In this document: positions 7,440 through 15,004 of the stretch, piece after piece | Numbering within the stretch: the stretch's first letter is position 1 | Layout of the letters: each line of letters opens with the position of its first letter | From: Streptomyces sp. HB132 | Lineage (GTDB): Bacteria > Actinomycetota > Actinomycetes > Streptomycetales > Streptomycetaceae | Reading direction: 5' to 3' | Assembly: GCF_016909575.1 (NCBI RefSeq) | Contig: NZ_JAFBGA010000007.1 | Span: 310,001-374,000 of the forward strand | Length of the DNA stretch: 64,000 nucleotides | Made by a program: the position numbers and the translations under genes | Notes under the pieces: generated by a model | What the model saw: only the letters and a program-made list of their open reading frames with translations | Database searches by the model: none | Told to the model about the DNA's origin: nothing

Positions 7440-8459
7440 CTACCCGATGTTCTTCTCCGTCGTCCAGTGCAGCAGCCGTTCCACCGGCCAGGAGGTGATG
7501 ACCCGCTCCACGGGCACCCCGCACTCCTCGGCCCGCGCGCACCCGTACAGCTGCCAGTCCAACTGTCCCGGCGCATGAGCGTCGGTGTCGATCGAGAGCA
7601 GAGCACCCGACGCGACAGCTTGCCGGAGCAGATCGCGCGGCGGATCGAGCCGCTCCGGACGGCAGTTGATCTCCACCGCGGTCCCGGCCTCGGCGCACGC
7701 CGCGAACACCCGGTCGGCGTCGAACTCCGACTGAGGGCGCTTCTTCCCACCCAGCAGCCGCCCCGTGCAGTGCCCCAGAACGTCCGCGTGCGGGTTGCGT
7801 ACGGCGGCGAGCATGCGCCGGGTCATCGCCGCCGCGTCCATGCGCAGTTTCGAATGGACCGAGACGACGACGACGTCCAGTCGCTCCAGCACCTCCGGGT
7901 CCTGGTCGAGCGATCCGTCATCGAGGATGTCGCACTCGATCCCGGTGAGCAGTCGGAAGGGCGCCCACCGCTCGTTGAGCTCCGCCACGACGGACAACTG
8001 GTCGAGGAGGCGCTCGGTCGAGAGACCGTTGGCCACGGTCAGCCGGGGGGAGTGGTCCGTGAGCACCGCCCACTCGTGGCCCAGCTCGATCGCGGTCCGG
8101 CCCATCTCCGCGATCGGGCTCCCTCCGTCGGACCAGTCGGAGTGCATGTGGCAGTCACCGCGGAGGGCCGCGAGCAGCGTGTCACCTCCCCGGGTCAACG
8201 GTGCCGACGCCTCCTCCTCCAGCGCTTCGAGATAGGCGGGTGTCGCGCCCTCCACCGCCTCACGGATCACCTTGGCCGTCTTCGGGCCGATTCCGCGCAC
8301 CCTCTCCAGCGAACCCTGTGCCACCCGCTCGGCGACCTCCGACGCGTCCATGGCGCCGACCGAGTCAGCTGCCGTGCGGAAGGCCTTGACACGGTACGTG
8401 GCTGCCTGGGACCGCTCCAGGAGGAACGCGATGCGCCGCAGGGCGTCTCCCGCATCCAT
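7440..8459 (-). CDS. HhH + PHP domain protein (PolX C-terminal-like)
   Basis: 339 residues. Residues 1-75 resemble the Pol-beta N-terminal HhH unit (RIAFLLERS..YRVKAF..A, and LERVRGIGPKTAKVIREA). From ~100 a PHP phosphoesterase domain shows all metal motifs: GDCHMHSDWSDG, VLTDHSPR, GIECDIL, VVSVHSK, LGHCTGR and SIDTDAHA. In PolX these sit behind a polymerase catalytic core. Here the nucleotidyltransferase palm is missing, so the protein is likely a stand-alone PHP nuclease or phosphatase with a DNA-binding HhH tail. The gene starts 2 nt after the end of the 147-residue gene upstream, indicating an operon. Confidence 0.85.
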   Translation of the reverse strand: MDAGDALRRIAFLLERSQAATYRVKAFRTAADSVGAMDASEVAERVAQGSLERVRGIGPKTAKVIREAVEGATPAYLEALEEEASAPLTRGGDTLLAALRGDCHMHSDWSDGGSPIAEMGRTAIELGHEWAVLTDHSPRLTVANGLSTERLLDQLSVVAELNERWAPFRLLTGIECDILDDGSLDQDPEVLERLDVVVVSVHSKLRMDAAAMTRRMLAAVRNPHADVLGHCTGRLLGGKKRPQSEFDADRVFAACAEAGTAVEINCRPERLDPPRDLLRQAVASGALLSIDTDAHAPGQLDWQLYGCARAEECGVPVERVITSWPVERLLHWTTEKNIG

Positions 8460-8461
8460 CG

Positions 8462-8905
8462 TCAGGGCCTCGGGGTGTGGTCGGGGTGCCCGTGCGTACG
8501 GCGGGCTTCCTTCATCTCAGCCTCGTACACATGGCGCCGCCCTCCGACGAGTTCCTGACGCACCTGCTCCTCGACCGCGACGAACGGCCGGTAGTACGTG
8601 TCGTCGTACGCCTCGACCAGTTGGAAGGTCCAGCGGCCGGGGATGACGTTGCGGCCCAGGATCTCCCGCTCCACCAGGTCCGCCTGCTCCGCGTGCCCAC
8701 CCATTCGGAGCAGCTCGACCGCCCGGTCGAGCGTCAGGTCCGCACCGCCCGTGAGCTGATGGAACCCGTAGAGCTGCCCCCGGGCACGCTCCACCTTCTC
8801 CAGCGCTTCCGTCAGTGCCCCGAGCGCCTCGACGGTCGTGTCACCGGTCCCGGGCGGCCGTACCTGCTCTTCGTCGGGCCCGCTGGGGCCAGGGCGCTCG
8901 TTCAT
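8462..8905 (-). CDS. conserved hypothetical protein upstream of PHP gene
   Basis: 147 residues. A charged N-terminus is followed by a helical region (ALTEALEKVERARGQLYGFHQLTGGADLTLDRAVE-like). The segment LVEREILGRNVIPGRWTFQL and YDDTYYRPFVAVEEQVR looks conserved. No known catalytic motif or membrane helix is visible. The stop is 2 nt before the start of the HhH/PHP gene, so the two are almost certainly co-expressed. A role as partner of the PHP nuclease is inference only. Its start faces the gvpO gene across a ~120-nt divergent intergenic region. Confidence 0.7.
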   Translation of the reverse strand: MNERPGPSGPDEEQVRPPGTGDTTVEALGALTEALEKVERARGQLYGFHQLTGGADLTLDRAVELLRMGGHAEQADLVEREILGRNVIPGRWTFQLVEAYDDTYYRPFVAVEEQVRQELVGGRRHVYEAEMKEARRTHGHPDHTPRP

Positions 8906-9028
8906 GCCTACGACTCTGACGCGTCCCGTGCGAGGCGTCCCGCCGGAACGCCGAAAGGGTGAGTGGTCCGCCGGGGTCCCGGCCGACGTCGAGATGCGCC
9001 GTGACCGATCCTGATGAGACTGGGTCCC

Positions 9029-9349
9029 ATGGCAGAGAATCGTCGCGCCCGTTCCGGGCAGACAGCGAAAACGGCAGCCCCCCGCTCATCGTCCCGGCGC
9101 GGCCCCGAGCACGCTGCCCGCGCTGCCTGCGAGAGCTTGGAAAGACTGATCTGCCACGCCGCGGAGGGGGTGTCGGCCGTGCGGCGGAAGGACGACGGAT
9201 GGTGCGTCGTCGTCGACGTACTCGAAGTCCCTCGCATCCCGGACACCACGAGCCTGCTTGCCTCCTACGAGGTGCAGATCGATGAGCGGGGCGAACTCAT
9301 GGAGTACAGCAGAGTCCGCCGCTACCGGCGTGGCTCCGCCGACGAATGA
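9029..9349 (+). CDS. gvpO: gas vesicle protein GvpO
   Basis: 106 residues from ATG 9029; an in-frame ATG at 9014 is possible, and neither has a strong ribosome binding site. The N-terminal third is basic and disordered. The conserved GvpO core is VSAVRRKDDGWCVVVDVLEV, then RIPDTTSLLASYEVQIDE and ending YSRVRRYRRG. GvpO is an accessory protein of gas-vesicle assembly and heads the operon as in other streptomycetes. Its stop region overlaps the N-terminal extension of the gvpA frame. Confidence 0.88.
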   Translation: MAENRRARSGQTAKTAAPRSSSRRGPEHAARAACESLERLICHAAEGVSAVRRKDDGWCVVVDVLEVPRIPDTTSLLASYEVQIDERGELMEYSRVRRYRRGSADE

Positions 9350-9381
9350 CCCGTTTCGCCTCTCACCCGGAAGGACGCCCC

Positions 9382-9825
9382 ATGACCACGACCATGTACG
9401 CCGACGAAGTCGCCCCGTGCCCGCCGAGGGCCGGAACGCTCTACGACGTTCTGGAACTCATCCTCGACCGCGGCATGGTCATCGACGTGTTCGTCCGGGT
9501 GTCGCTGGTCGGCATCGAGATCCTCAAGATAGACGCGCGCATCGTCGTCGCGAGTGTCGACACCTACCTGCGCTTCGCCGAGGCGTGCAACCGGCTCGAC
9601 CTGGAGCGCGACTCGGGCAGCACCACCATCCCCGAACTGCTCGGCGGGGGAGTGGCCAAGTCGGTCGGCAAGCGCAAGGTGCGCAAGGCCGCCGAGTCCG
9701 TCGGTGACACCGTGCGCAAGGCGGTGGGCAGCGGCGACGAGGACGACGGCCAGGAGGATCGGCCGAGGAAGCGCCGGGCACCCGCACGCGACGGGGCGAG
9801 CCGACGCCGACGCGCGGAGGCCTGA
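9382..9825 (+). CDS. gvpA: gas vesicle structural protein GvpA
   Basis: 147 residues from ATG 9382 (GAAGGA 6 nt upstream); the frame is open from 9346 but that start has no binding site. Residues ~20-85 are the GvpA/GvpJ fold: TLYDVLELILDRGMVIDVFV, then VSLVGIEILKIDARIVVASV and DTYLRFAEACNRL. This domain forms the amyloid-like ribs of the vesicle wall. The protein carries a C-terminal extension of ~60 basic residues (KSVGKRKVRKAAESVGDTV, ending RRRRAEA) that is much longer than in cyanobacterial or haloarchaeal GvpA. It may alter assembly. Confidence 0.93.
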   Translation: MTTTMYADEVAPCPPRAGTLYDVLELILDRGMVIDVFVRVSLVGIEILKIDARIVVASVDTYLRFAEACNRLDLERDSGSTTIPELLGGGVAKSVGKRKVRKAAESVGDTVRKAVGSGDEDDGQEDRPRKRRAPARDGASRRRRAEA

Positions 9826-9828
9826 GCC

Positions 9829-10578
9829 GTGACCGAGAACGGCGTGTACGTCTACGCGTTCATCCCGGAGGGTGGGGTGCTGCCGGCCGACATGGTCGGA
9901 GTGGGCAGCCCTCCGGCCCCCCTGCGGCTGGTGGGAGGGGGACGTGTCACCGCGGTCGTGAGCAACGCCCCACCGCAACTGCGCGCCAGGCGCAGAGACC
10001 TGATGGCTCACCAGGAAGTCCTCCTCCGTCTCTCGGACAGGGGGCCCGTTCTGCCCATGCGGTTCGGCGCCGTCGCACCGGACGAGGAGTCCGTACGTGC
10101 CCAGCTGACCGGATCGCAGGCGGAGCACCTCGCCACGCTGAGCCATCTGGAGGGAGGCGTCGAGATCAACCTCAAGGCGCTCCCCGCCCAGAACGCCCTC
10201 GCGGCCGTCGTCGCCGAGGAGAAGAACGTACGACGGCTGCGCGAGGCGGTCCGCAGACGCCCCGACTACGAGGCGAACGTCAGGCTCGGCGAGGCCGTCG
10301 CCACCGCTCTGTCACGCCGGGCAGCCGACGCGGGGAAGAAGGTCCTGCACAGGCTCACGCCCATGGCCCGTGCGGTGGCCGCCGGGCCGGAGGTCCACGG
10401 CTGCGCACTCAACGTGTCGTTCCTCGTCGACCGGAGCGAGAGCGACACCTTCCGGGCCACGGCACAGCGGTTCGCCGACGTGCATCGCGACCACGTCGAA
10501 CTCCGCGTCGCGGGGCCGCTGCCCTGCTACAGCTTCGTCTCTTCCCGCGCCCCCCGGACATCGGTCGCGGGGGGCTGA
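9829..10578 (+). CDS. gvpF: gas vesicle protein GvpF (GvpL/F family)
   Basis: 249 residues from GTG 9829, 3 nt after the gvpA stop, with GGAGG about 9 nt upstream. The N-terminus GVYVYAFIPEG, the AHQEVLLRLSDRGPVLPMRF segment, and the C-terminal VSFLVDRSESDTFRATAQ with GPLPCYSFV are the usual GvpL/F landmarks. GvpF has been shown in other organisms to bind GvpA and sit at the gas-facing surface early in assembly. It ends 1 nt before gvpG. Confidence 0.92.
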   Translation: MTENGVYVYAFIPEGGVLPADMVGVGSPPAPLRLVGGGRVTAVVSNAPPQLRARRRDLMAHQEVLLRLSDRGPVLPMRFGAVAPDEESVRAQLTGSQAEHLATLSHLEGGVEINLKALPAQNALAAVVAEEKNVRRLREAVRRRPDYEANVRLGEAVATALSRRAADAGKKVLHRLTPMARAVAAGPEVHGCALNVSFLVDRSESDTFRATAQRFADVHRDHVELRVAGPLPCYSFVSSRAPRTSVAGG

Positions 10579-10579
10579 G

Positions 10580-10834
10580 ATGGGACTGTTCACCGGCCTT
10601 CTCCTGCTGCCCCTCGCACCGGTCCGCGGCGTCGCCTGGGTTGCGGAGAAGGTCAACGATGTCGCTGACCGCGAGCTCCACGACCCCGGCGTGATCCGGT
10701 CTCAGCTCGCCGCACTGAACCAGGAGCTCGAGGACGGAAACGTCGGCCTGGAGGAGTTCGAACGTGAAGAGGAGGAGCTGCTCGACCGGCTCCATGCCGG
10801 ACGAGTCCGCCCCGCGCCGAACCATCGAAGGTGA
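10580..10834 (+). CDS. gvpG: gas vesicle protein GvpG
   Basis: 84 residues from ATG 10580, one base after the gvpF stop. The hydrophobic start MGLFTGLLLLPLAPVRGVAW is followed by a charged coiled region (IRSQLAALNQELEDGNVGLE, then EFEREEEELLDRL). This is the GvpG signature, a small accessory protein that interacts with GvpF/L. The stop TGA overlaps the GTG at 10831 of the next reading frame. Confidence 0.9.
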   Translation: MGLFTGLLLLPLAPVRGVAWVAEKVNDVADRELHDPGVIRSQLAALNQELEDGNVGLEEFEREEEELLDRLHAGRVRPAPNHRR

Positions 10835-10842
10835 CTCAACTT

Positions 10843-11763
10843 ATGGAAGATCAGACGAAGGTGACGCTCGCAGCAGCTGTGGTGGGCGGATACGTACTCG
10901 GAAGGACGAAGAAGGGCCGTCTGGCACTCTCCGTCGCGACCTATCTCGCGGGCAGGCGCTTCGGCCTGGAACCGCGCCAGCTCGCCGCCGAAGGCATGCG
11001 CAGACTGGGTGAGATGCCGCAGTTCGCGGAATTGCAGGACCAGCTGAAGGGTGAGGTCCTCGATTCCGGCAGAAAGGCTCTGACGGCTGCGGCGGACCGG
11101 GGCATGAACTCGCTCGCGGATGCCATCAGCGACCGGACCGCGCGGCTGGGGGAGTCCGGCCGGCGGGACGAGGAAGAAGAGGACGAGGAGTACGAGGGCG
11201 AGTACGACGAGGAAGAGCCCGAGTACGAGGACGAGGAGTACGAGGACGAGGACGAGGAGTACGAGGAGCCGGAGGAGGAAGAGCCGGAGGAAGAGGAGGA
11301 AGAGCCGGAGGAAGAGGAGGAAGAGGAGGAAGAGGAGGAAGAGGAAGAGCCCGAGGAGCCGCGGCCGAGTGCTCGCGGGGGCGAGTCCTCCGGAGAGGCA
11401 CCCAGGGGCAGGACCGGCAAGAAGGCGGCGGCGAAGAAGCAGCCCGCCGCGAAGAAGACTCCCCCCAAGAAAGCCCCGGAGAAGTCCGCATCCAAGAAGT
11501 CCGCGGCGAAGCAGCCTGCCGCGAAGAAGGCCGCTGCCAAGAAGGCGGCACCGGCCAAGAAGGCGCCTGCCAAGAAGGCAGCACCGGCCAAGAAGGCACC
11601 GGCCAAGAAGTCGGCACCGGCCAAGAAAGCAGCACCGGCCAAGAAGGCGCCTGCCAAGAAGTCGGCACCGGCGAAGAAGTCGACGGCCAAGAAGAACGCT
11701 TCAGCCAAGAAGACGACGTCATCGAAGCGAGCCGCGTCCCAGCGCGGCGGACGGCGGAGGTAG
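10843..11763 (+). CDS. gvpY: GvpY-like gas vesicle locus protein, extreme charge-block tail
   Basis: 306 residues from ATG 10843 (GAAGG 11 nt upstream; a GTG at 10831 overlaps the gvpG stop and is the alternative). Residues 1-107 form a helical domain beginning EDQTKVTLAAAVVGGYVLG. Residues 109-172 are almost pure Glu/Asp with Tyr and Pro (runs of 13 Glu). Residues 190-306 are a histone-H1-like basic tail built from AKKAPAKKAA-type repeats, ending SQRGGRRR. The assignment rests on position between gvpG and gvpZ in a Streptomyces gvp locus. The role of the opposite-charge tails is unknown; they could drive binding to other Gvp proteins or condensation. Confidence 0.82.
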   Translation: MEDQTKVTLAAAVVGGYVLGRTKKGRLALSVATYLAGRRFGLEPRQLAAEGMRRLGEMPQFAELQDQLKGEVLDSGRKALTAAADRGMNSLADAISDRTARLGESGRRDEEEEDEEYEGEYDEEEPEYEDEEYEDEDEEYEEPEEEEPEEEEEEPEEEEEEEEEEEEEEPEEPRPSARGGESSGEAPRGRTGKKAAAKKQPAAKKTPPKKAPEKSASKKSAAKQPAAKKAAAKKAAPAKKAPAKKAAPAKKAPAKKSAPAKKAAPAKKAPAKKSAPAKKSTAKKNASAKKTTSSKRAASQRGGRRR

Positions 11764-11769
11764 GCAGTC

Positions 11770-12855
11770 ATGGCCAGGACGGACAAGGACGAACCCGAGG
11801 CGGAGAGCTCGGGCATGGACCGCCTTCGCGAGGAGCTCTCCGGCTTCGTCGGGGCACAGACCGAGAAGCTCGCCCAGAAGGCCGGAGACAAGCTCACCGG
11901 GCTCACAGGGCAACTCACCGACATCGCCGACAACGGCGGTGGGCTGCCATCGATCGCGTCTCGCGTCATGCAGGGCGAATCCCCGGTGAAGGCCTTCGTC
12001 TCGGAGAAGGCCGGGAATGTGAAGGACAAGGTCGTGGACAAGGCCAAGGAAGCGTTCGGGGGTGGTAAGGGCAAGAGCAAGCCCGGCGGAGGCAAGTCCA
12101 TGAACATCATCGAAGTCCTCGACGTGGGCGTGCCCTTGCGTACCGCTTACGACTTCTGGACGCAGTACGACCAGTTCAGCAGCTTCACGAAGGGCGTGCA
12201 GAGCGTCTCGATGGACGAGGAGATGTCGAGCGACTGGAAGGTCAAGATCGGTCCCTCCTCCCGCAGTTTCAAAGCGACGGTCCAGGAGCAGGTGCCGGAC
12301 GACCGCATCGTGTGGACCTCCGAGGGGGCCAAGGGATCCACCCGTGGCTGTGTCAGTTTCCACGAACTGGCGCCGAGCCTCACCCGGATCGTCCTGGTGG
12401 TGGAGTACTACCCGTCGGGGTTCTTCGAGAAGACGGGCAATCTGTGGCGGGTACAGGGCCGCCGCATGCGACTCGACTTCAAACTCTTCCAGAAGTACGT
12501 CACCCTCAGCGACGAGGAGCCCGAGAGCTGGCGCGGTGAGATCCGCGACGGTGAAGTCGTCGTGTCTCACGAAGAGGCTATGGAGAAAGAGGAAGCCGAG
12601 GGCGAGGAGCCCGAAGACTCCGAGTCCGAGTACGAGGACGAAGAGGAGCCGGAGGACGAGGGCGAGGAGTACGAGGACGACGAGGAGTACGACGAGGACG
12701 AAGAGGAACCGGAAGAGGAGGACGGCGAAGAGGAGCCCGAGGACGCCGAGGACGAGGAAGAGGAAGAGGAAGAGGAGGAAGAGGAGCCCGAGGACGAGGA
12801 GGAGGAAGAGGAAGCTCCTGCACGCCGGAAGCCTCGGCGGAAGGCGTCACGGTGA
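11770..12855 (+). CDS. gvpZ: GvpZ-like protein: SRPBCC domain with acidic tail
   Basis: 361 residues. Residues 15-105 are amphipathic and Lys-rich (DKVVDKAKEAFGGGKGKS). Residues ~110-260 form a START/polyketide-cyclase-like SRPBCC domain: NIIEVLDVGVPLRTAYDFWT, then YDQFSSFTKGVQSV, GCVSFHELAP and FKLFQKYVT. Residues ~272-345 are a Glu/Asp tail, followed by a short basic end RRKPRRKASR. SRPBCC folds bind hydrophobic ligands, so the protein may chaperone the sticky GvpA subunit; that is inference. It starts 6 nt after gvpY and overlaps gvpJ by 4 nt. Confidence 0.82.
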   Translation: MARTDKDEPEAESSGMDRLREELSGFVGAQTEKLAQKAGDKLTGLTGQLTDIADNGGGLPSIASRVMQGESPVKAFVSEKAGNVKDKVVDKAKEAFGGGKGKSKPGGGKSMNIIEVLDVGVPLRTAYDFWTQYDQFSSFTKGVQSVSMDEEMSSDWKVKIGPSSRSFKATVQEQVPDDRIVWTSEGAKGSTRGCVSFHELAPSLTRIVLVVEYYPSGFFEKTGNLWRVQGRRMRLDFKLFQKYVTLSDEEPESWRGEIRDGEVVVSHEEAMEKEEAEGEEPEDSESEYEDEEEPEDEGEEYEDDEEYDEDEEEPEEEDGEEEPEDAEDEEEEEEEEEEEPEDEEEEEEAPARRKPRRKASR

Positions 12856-13202
12856 CTGATCTCGAACTCGAGCAGCAGGCGTACCCCATTCCGGGGCCGC
12901 CGAACTCCAACCTCGCCGACATCCTTGAACGTGTCCTCGACAAGGGCATCGTCATCGCGGGTGACATCAAGATCGACCTGCTCGACATCGAGCTTCTGAC
13001 CATCCGGCTCCGCCTGTTCGTCGCATCCGTGGATACCGCGAAGAAGGCAGGAATCGACTGGTGGGAGACCGATCCGGCGCTGAGCTCGCGGGCCGCGCGC
13101 AACTCACTCCTCGACGAGAACCGTGAACTGCGCCAGCGCCTGGAAGCGCTTGAGTCGAAGACCGACGAGAGTCGAACGACCGATGAGACGTCGGACGAGT
13201 GA
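12852..13202 (+). CDS. gvpJ: gas vesicle protein GvpJ
   Basis: 116 residues from GTG 12852, overlapping the gvpZ stop as GTGA. The GvpA-fold core is NLADILERVLDKGIVIAGDI, then KIDLLDIELLTIRLRLFVAS and DTAKKAGIDWW. GvpJ is a minor GvpA paralogue used at nucleation of the vesicle. The C-terminal 30 residues are charged (ENRELRQRLEALESKTDES) and probably helical. It overlaps a GTG of the gvpL frame. Confidence 0.92.
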   Translation: MTDLELEQQAYPIPGPPNSNLADILERVLDKGIVIAGDIKIDLLDIELLTIRLRLFVASVDTAKKAGIDWWETDPALSSRAARNSLLDENRELRQRLEALESKTDESRTTDETSDE

Positions 13203-13261
13203 TCAGGCGTGGGACGAGTGATCAGGGTCGGACGACCGATGAGCAAGGAGGATCGAGCCAC

Positions 13262-14080
13262 ATGACGGAACGGGGACCCCAACAGGCGGCGGATGAGAGC
13301 GCCCTGTACGTATTCGCGGTGTGTGACACACCCGACCCGGCGGCCTTGGGCCGCCTTCCGGGTGTCGCGGAGGGCGCACCACCGCGCCCGCTGCGGTTCG
13401 GCGGGCTGACCGCGATCGTTCAGACCGTCCGAGCGGCCGAATTCACGGACGAGGCGTGGCAGGCCCGGATGTCCGACCCGGACGACCTCGAACGCTGCGC
13501 ACGCGCACATCACGACGTCGTGTCCGCCGTCGCCGTTTCATGCCCCACCGTTCCCCTTCCTCTGGCCACTCTCTACCACGGCGACGAGCGTGCCCGGCAG
13601 GCACTCCTCGGCGAGACCGGGCGGTTCCGCGCTGTTCTGGAGCGCACCGCGGGCCACCGCGAGTGGGGTGTGAAGGTCTACGCACCCGGATCACCGGTGC
13701 CGGACCCGAAGCCCGCTCCTCTCCGGGCGGAGACGCCTACCGCACGCTCACGCCCGACCCCCGGAGCCGGCCTCGCCTATCTCGAGCGCAAGCGAGGCGT
13801 GCAGGCGCAGCGTGAACGGCGGCACGAAGACGCCCTGAGGGTCGCCGAAGCCGTGGACGCCGCGTTCCGGAACCTTGCCGCCTCGGGGCGCAGGCTGCGG
13901 CTGCACTCACCCGAGCCGGCTGGACAGGGCCGCGTACAGGTGCTCAACGCCACCTACCTGGTGGCGGAGCACCGCACAGCGGAACTCGACGCGCTCAGCC
14001 GGACACTGCGGGACGAGACCGGTGCCGGGATCGAACTCTCCGGGCCGTGGGTGCCGTACTCGTTCGTCGGCGAGGTGTAG
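13262..14080 (+). CDS. gvpL: gas vesicle protein GvpL (GvpL/F family)
   Basis: 272 residues from ATG 13262, chosen because AAGGAGG lies 10 nt upstream; the frame is open from 13199. Landmarks are SALYVFAVCDTPDP, a long helical middle (AYLERKRGVQAQRERRHEDA), and the end VQVLNATYLVAEHRTAELDA with GPWVPYSFVGEV, matching the GvpL/F C-terminal domain. This is the second GvpL/F paralogue of the operon, as in other streptomycete gvp loci. gvpS begins 2 nt after the stop. Confidence 0.9.
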   Translation: MTERGPQQAADESALYVFAVCDTPDPAALGRLPGVAEGAPPRPLRFGGLTAIVQTVRAAEFTDEAWQARMSDPDDLERCARAHHDVVSAVAVSCPTVPLPLATLYHGDERARQALLGETGRFRAVLERTAGHREWGVKVYAPGSPVPDPKPAPLRAETPTARSRPTPGAGLAYLERKRGVQAQRERRHEDALRVAEAVDAAFRNLAASGRRLRLHSPEPAGQGRVQVLNATYLVAEHRTAELDALSRTLRDETGAGIELSGPWVPYSFVGEV

Positions 14081-14082
14081 GC

Positions 14083-14310
14083 GTGCGACGCGAAGTGGTC
14101 CCCTGGGACAACCCCGAGCCCCTGAGCGGCCCCATCGGCGTCCCGCTCGTCGACCTGCTGGACCGGGTGCTGGCGACCGGCGTGGTGATCAGCGGTGACC
14201 TCGTGATCGCGATCGCGGACGTCCCGCTCGTGCGGCTGTCACTCCACGCCCTGCTCTCCTCCGTCAACGAACGTGTTCCGGCCCCCTGGGCGGACGGAGG
14301 CCCCCTGTGA
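14083..14310 (+). CDS. gvpS: gas vesicle protein GvpS (small GvpA-like)
   Basis: 75 residues from GTG 14083 (GAGG 7 nt upstream). The body is a compact GvpA/J fold: GVPLVDLLDRVLATGVVISG, then DLVIAIADVPLVRLSLHALL. It has almost no tails, unlike GvpA and GvpJ. Short GvpA paralogues like this may cap or seed vesicles. The stop overlaps the gvpK start as GTGA. Confidence 0.9.
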   Translation: MRREVVPWDNPEPLSGPIGVPLVDLLDRVLATGVVISGDLVIAIADVPLVRLSLHALLSSVNERVPAPWADGGPL

Positions 14311-14585
14311 CGACCTCGCGACTCGACGTCGACTCCGACCGGCTGGGGCGGGACCTCGTGGCGCTCGTGCTGACCGTGGTGGAACTCCTGCGGCAACTCA
14401 TGGAACGCCAGGCCATCCGCCGTATCGATCAGGGGGACCTCACCGACGGCCAGGTGGACGAGATCGGGACCACGCTGATGCTGCTCGACCAGCGGATGGC
14501 TGAGCTCTGCGAGCAGCACGGGGTACGTCCTGAGGACCTCAACCTCGATCTCGGCCCGCTGGGGACTCTGCTGCCCCGGGATTGA
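14307..14585 (+). CDS. gvpK: gas vesicle protein GvpK
   Basis: 92 residues from GTG 14307. The family core is LVALVLTVVELLRQLMERQA, then IRRIDQGDLTDGQVDEIGTT and LMLLDQRMAELCEQHGVRP, ending in LDLGPLGTLLP. GvpK is a conserved accessory protein essential for vesicle formation in several organisms. It closes the ten-gene operon. No gvpN, gvpV, gvpC or regulator (gvpD/E-type) is found here, and the gvpN AAA+ ATPase is also usually absent from Streptomyces gvp loci. Confidence 0.93.
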   Translation: MTTSRLDVDSDRLGRDLVALVLTVVELLRQLMERQAIRRIDQGDLTDGQVDEIGTTLMLLDQRMAELCEQHGVRPEDLNLDLGPLGTLLPRD

Positions 14586-14708
14586 CGTACGGCGCGGACG
14601 GACCTCGACGGCAGCGGATCGGTGGGGCTCTGGGCATGGTGCCGATCAGGGCATATCCTCACTTATATCCCCCCTCTTCGAGGAGGGGTGCTGCGATCGG
14701 AGGCAGCC

Positions 14709-14864
14709 ATGATCATCATCGGAGCCATCCTTCTCATCCTCGGCCTGGTGACCGGCCTGGGGGTCCTGTGGACCATCGGGATCATCCTGCTCGTGATCGG
14801 ACTCGCCCTGTGGCTCCTCGGGGCAGTGGGGCACGCGGTCGGAGGCCGCCGGCACTACTGGTAG
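14709..14864 (+). CDS. DUF6131-type tiny membrane protein
   Basis: 51 residues from ATG 14709, with GGAGG 5 nt upstream. Two hydrophobic helices (IIIGAILLILGLVTGLGVLW and TIGIILLVIGLALWLLGAVG) precede a conserved C-terminal end GHAVGGRRHYW. I recall this as the DUF6131 family, very common in actinomycetes and of unknown function. It lies 120 nt after gvpK in the same direction but has its own spacing, so co-transcription is possible rather than certain. Confidence 0.8.
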   Translation: MIIIGAILLILGLVTGLGVLWTIGIILLVIGLALWLLGAVGHAVGGRRHYW

Positions 14865-14927
14865 ACCCCGGCAGTCCCGCACAGGACATGTCCCGAGGCG
14901 CGGTCCGCGCCCGTGCCGTGTGATCGA

Positions 14928-14980
14928 TTGGCGGGCCTGGCCGGTCCGTCCTAACGTCGATGAGTGAACGTTTCGTTCGC
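14928..14980 (+). promoter_or_regulatory. promoter and TetR-like operator for the MFS gene
   Basis: TTGGCG (14928-14933) and TAACGT (14952-14957) are separated by 18 nt, a good -35/-10 pair. Beginning at the expected transcription start is an imperfect palindrome, GTGAACG-TTT-CGTTCGC (14964-14980), with 7-bp arms and one mismatch. Its position suggests repressor binding at the start site. The sequence resembles TetR-family operators (AACGTTTCGTT), but no tetR gene lies beside it. Confidence 0.55.
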
Positions 14981-15004
14981 TGAAGACGTACGGCACACAC
15001 AGCT

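Noticed and set aside
10941..12110. Long minus-strand open frame across gvpY and gvpZ
   Set aside because: It is the complement of the Glu/Lys-rich repeats and gives Ser/Ala/Phe-rich sequence with no motif or binding site.
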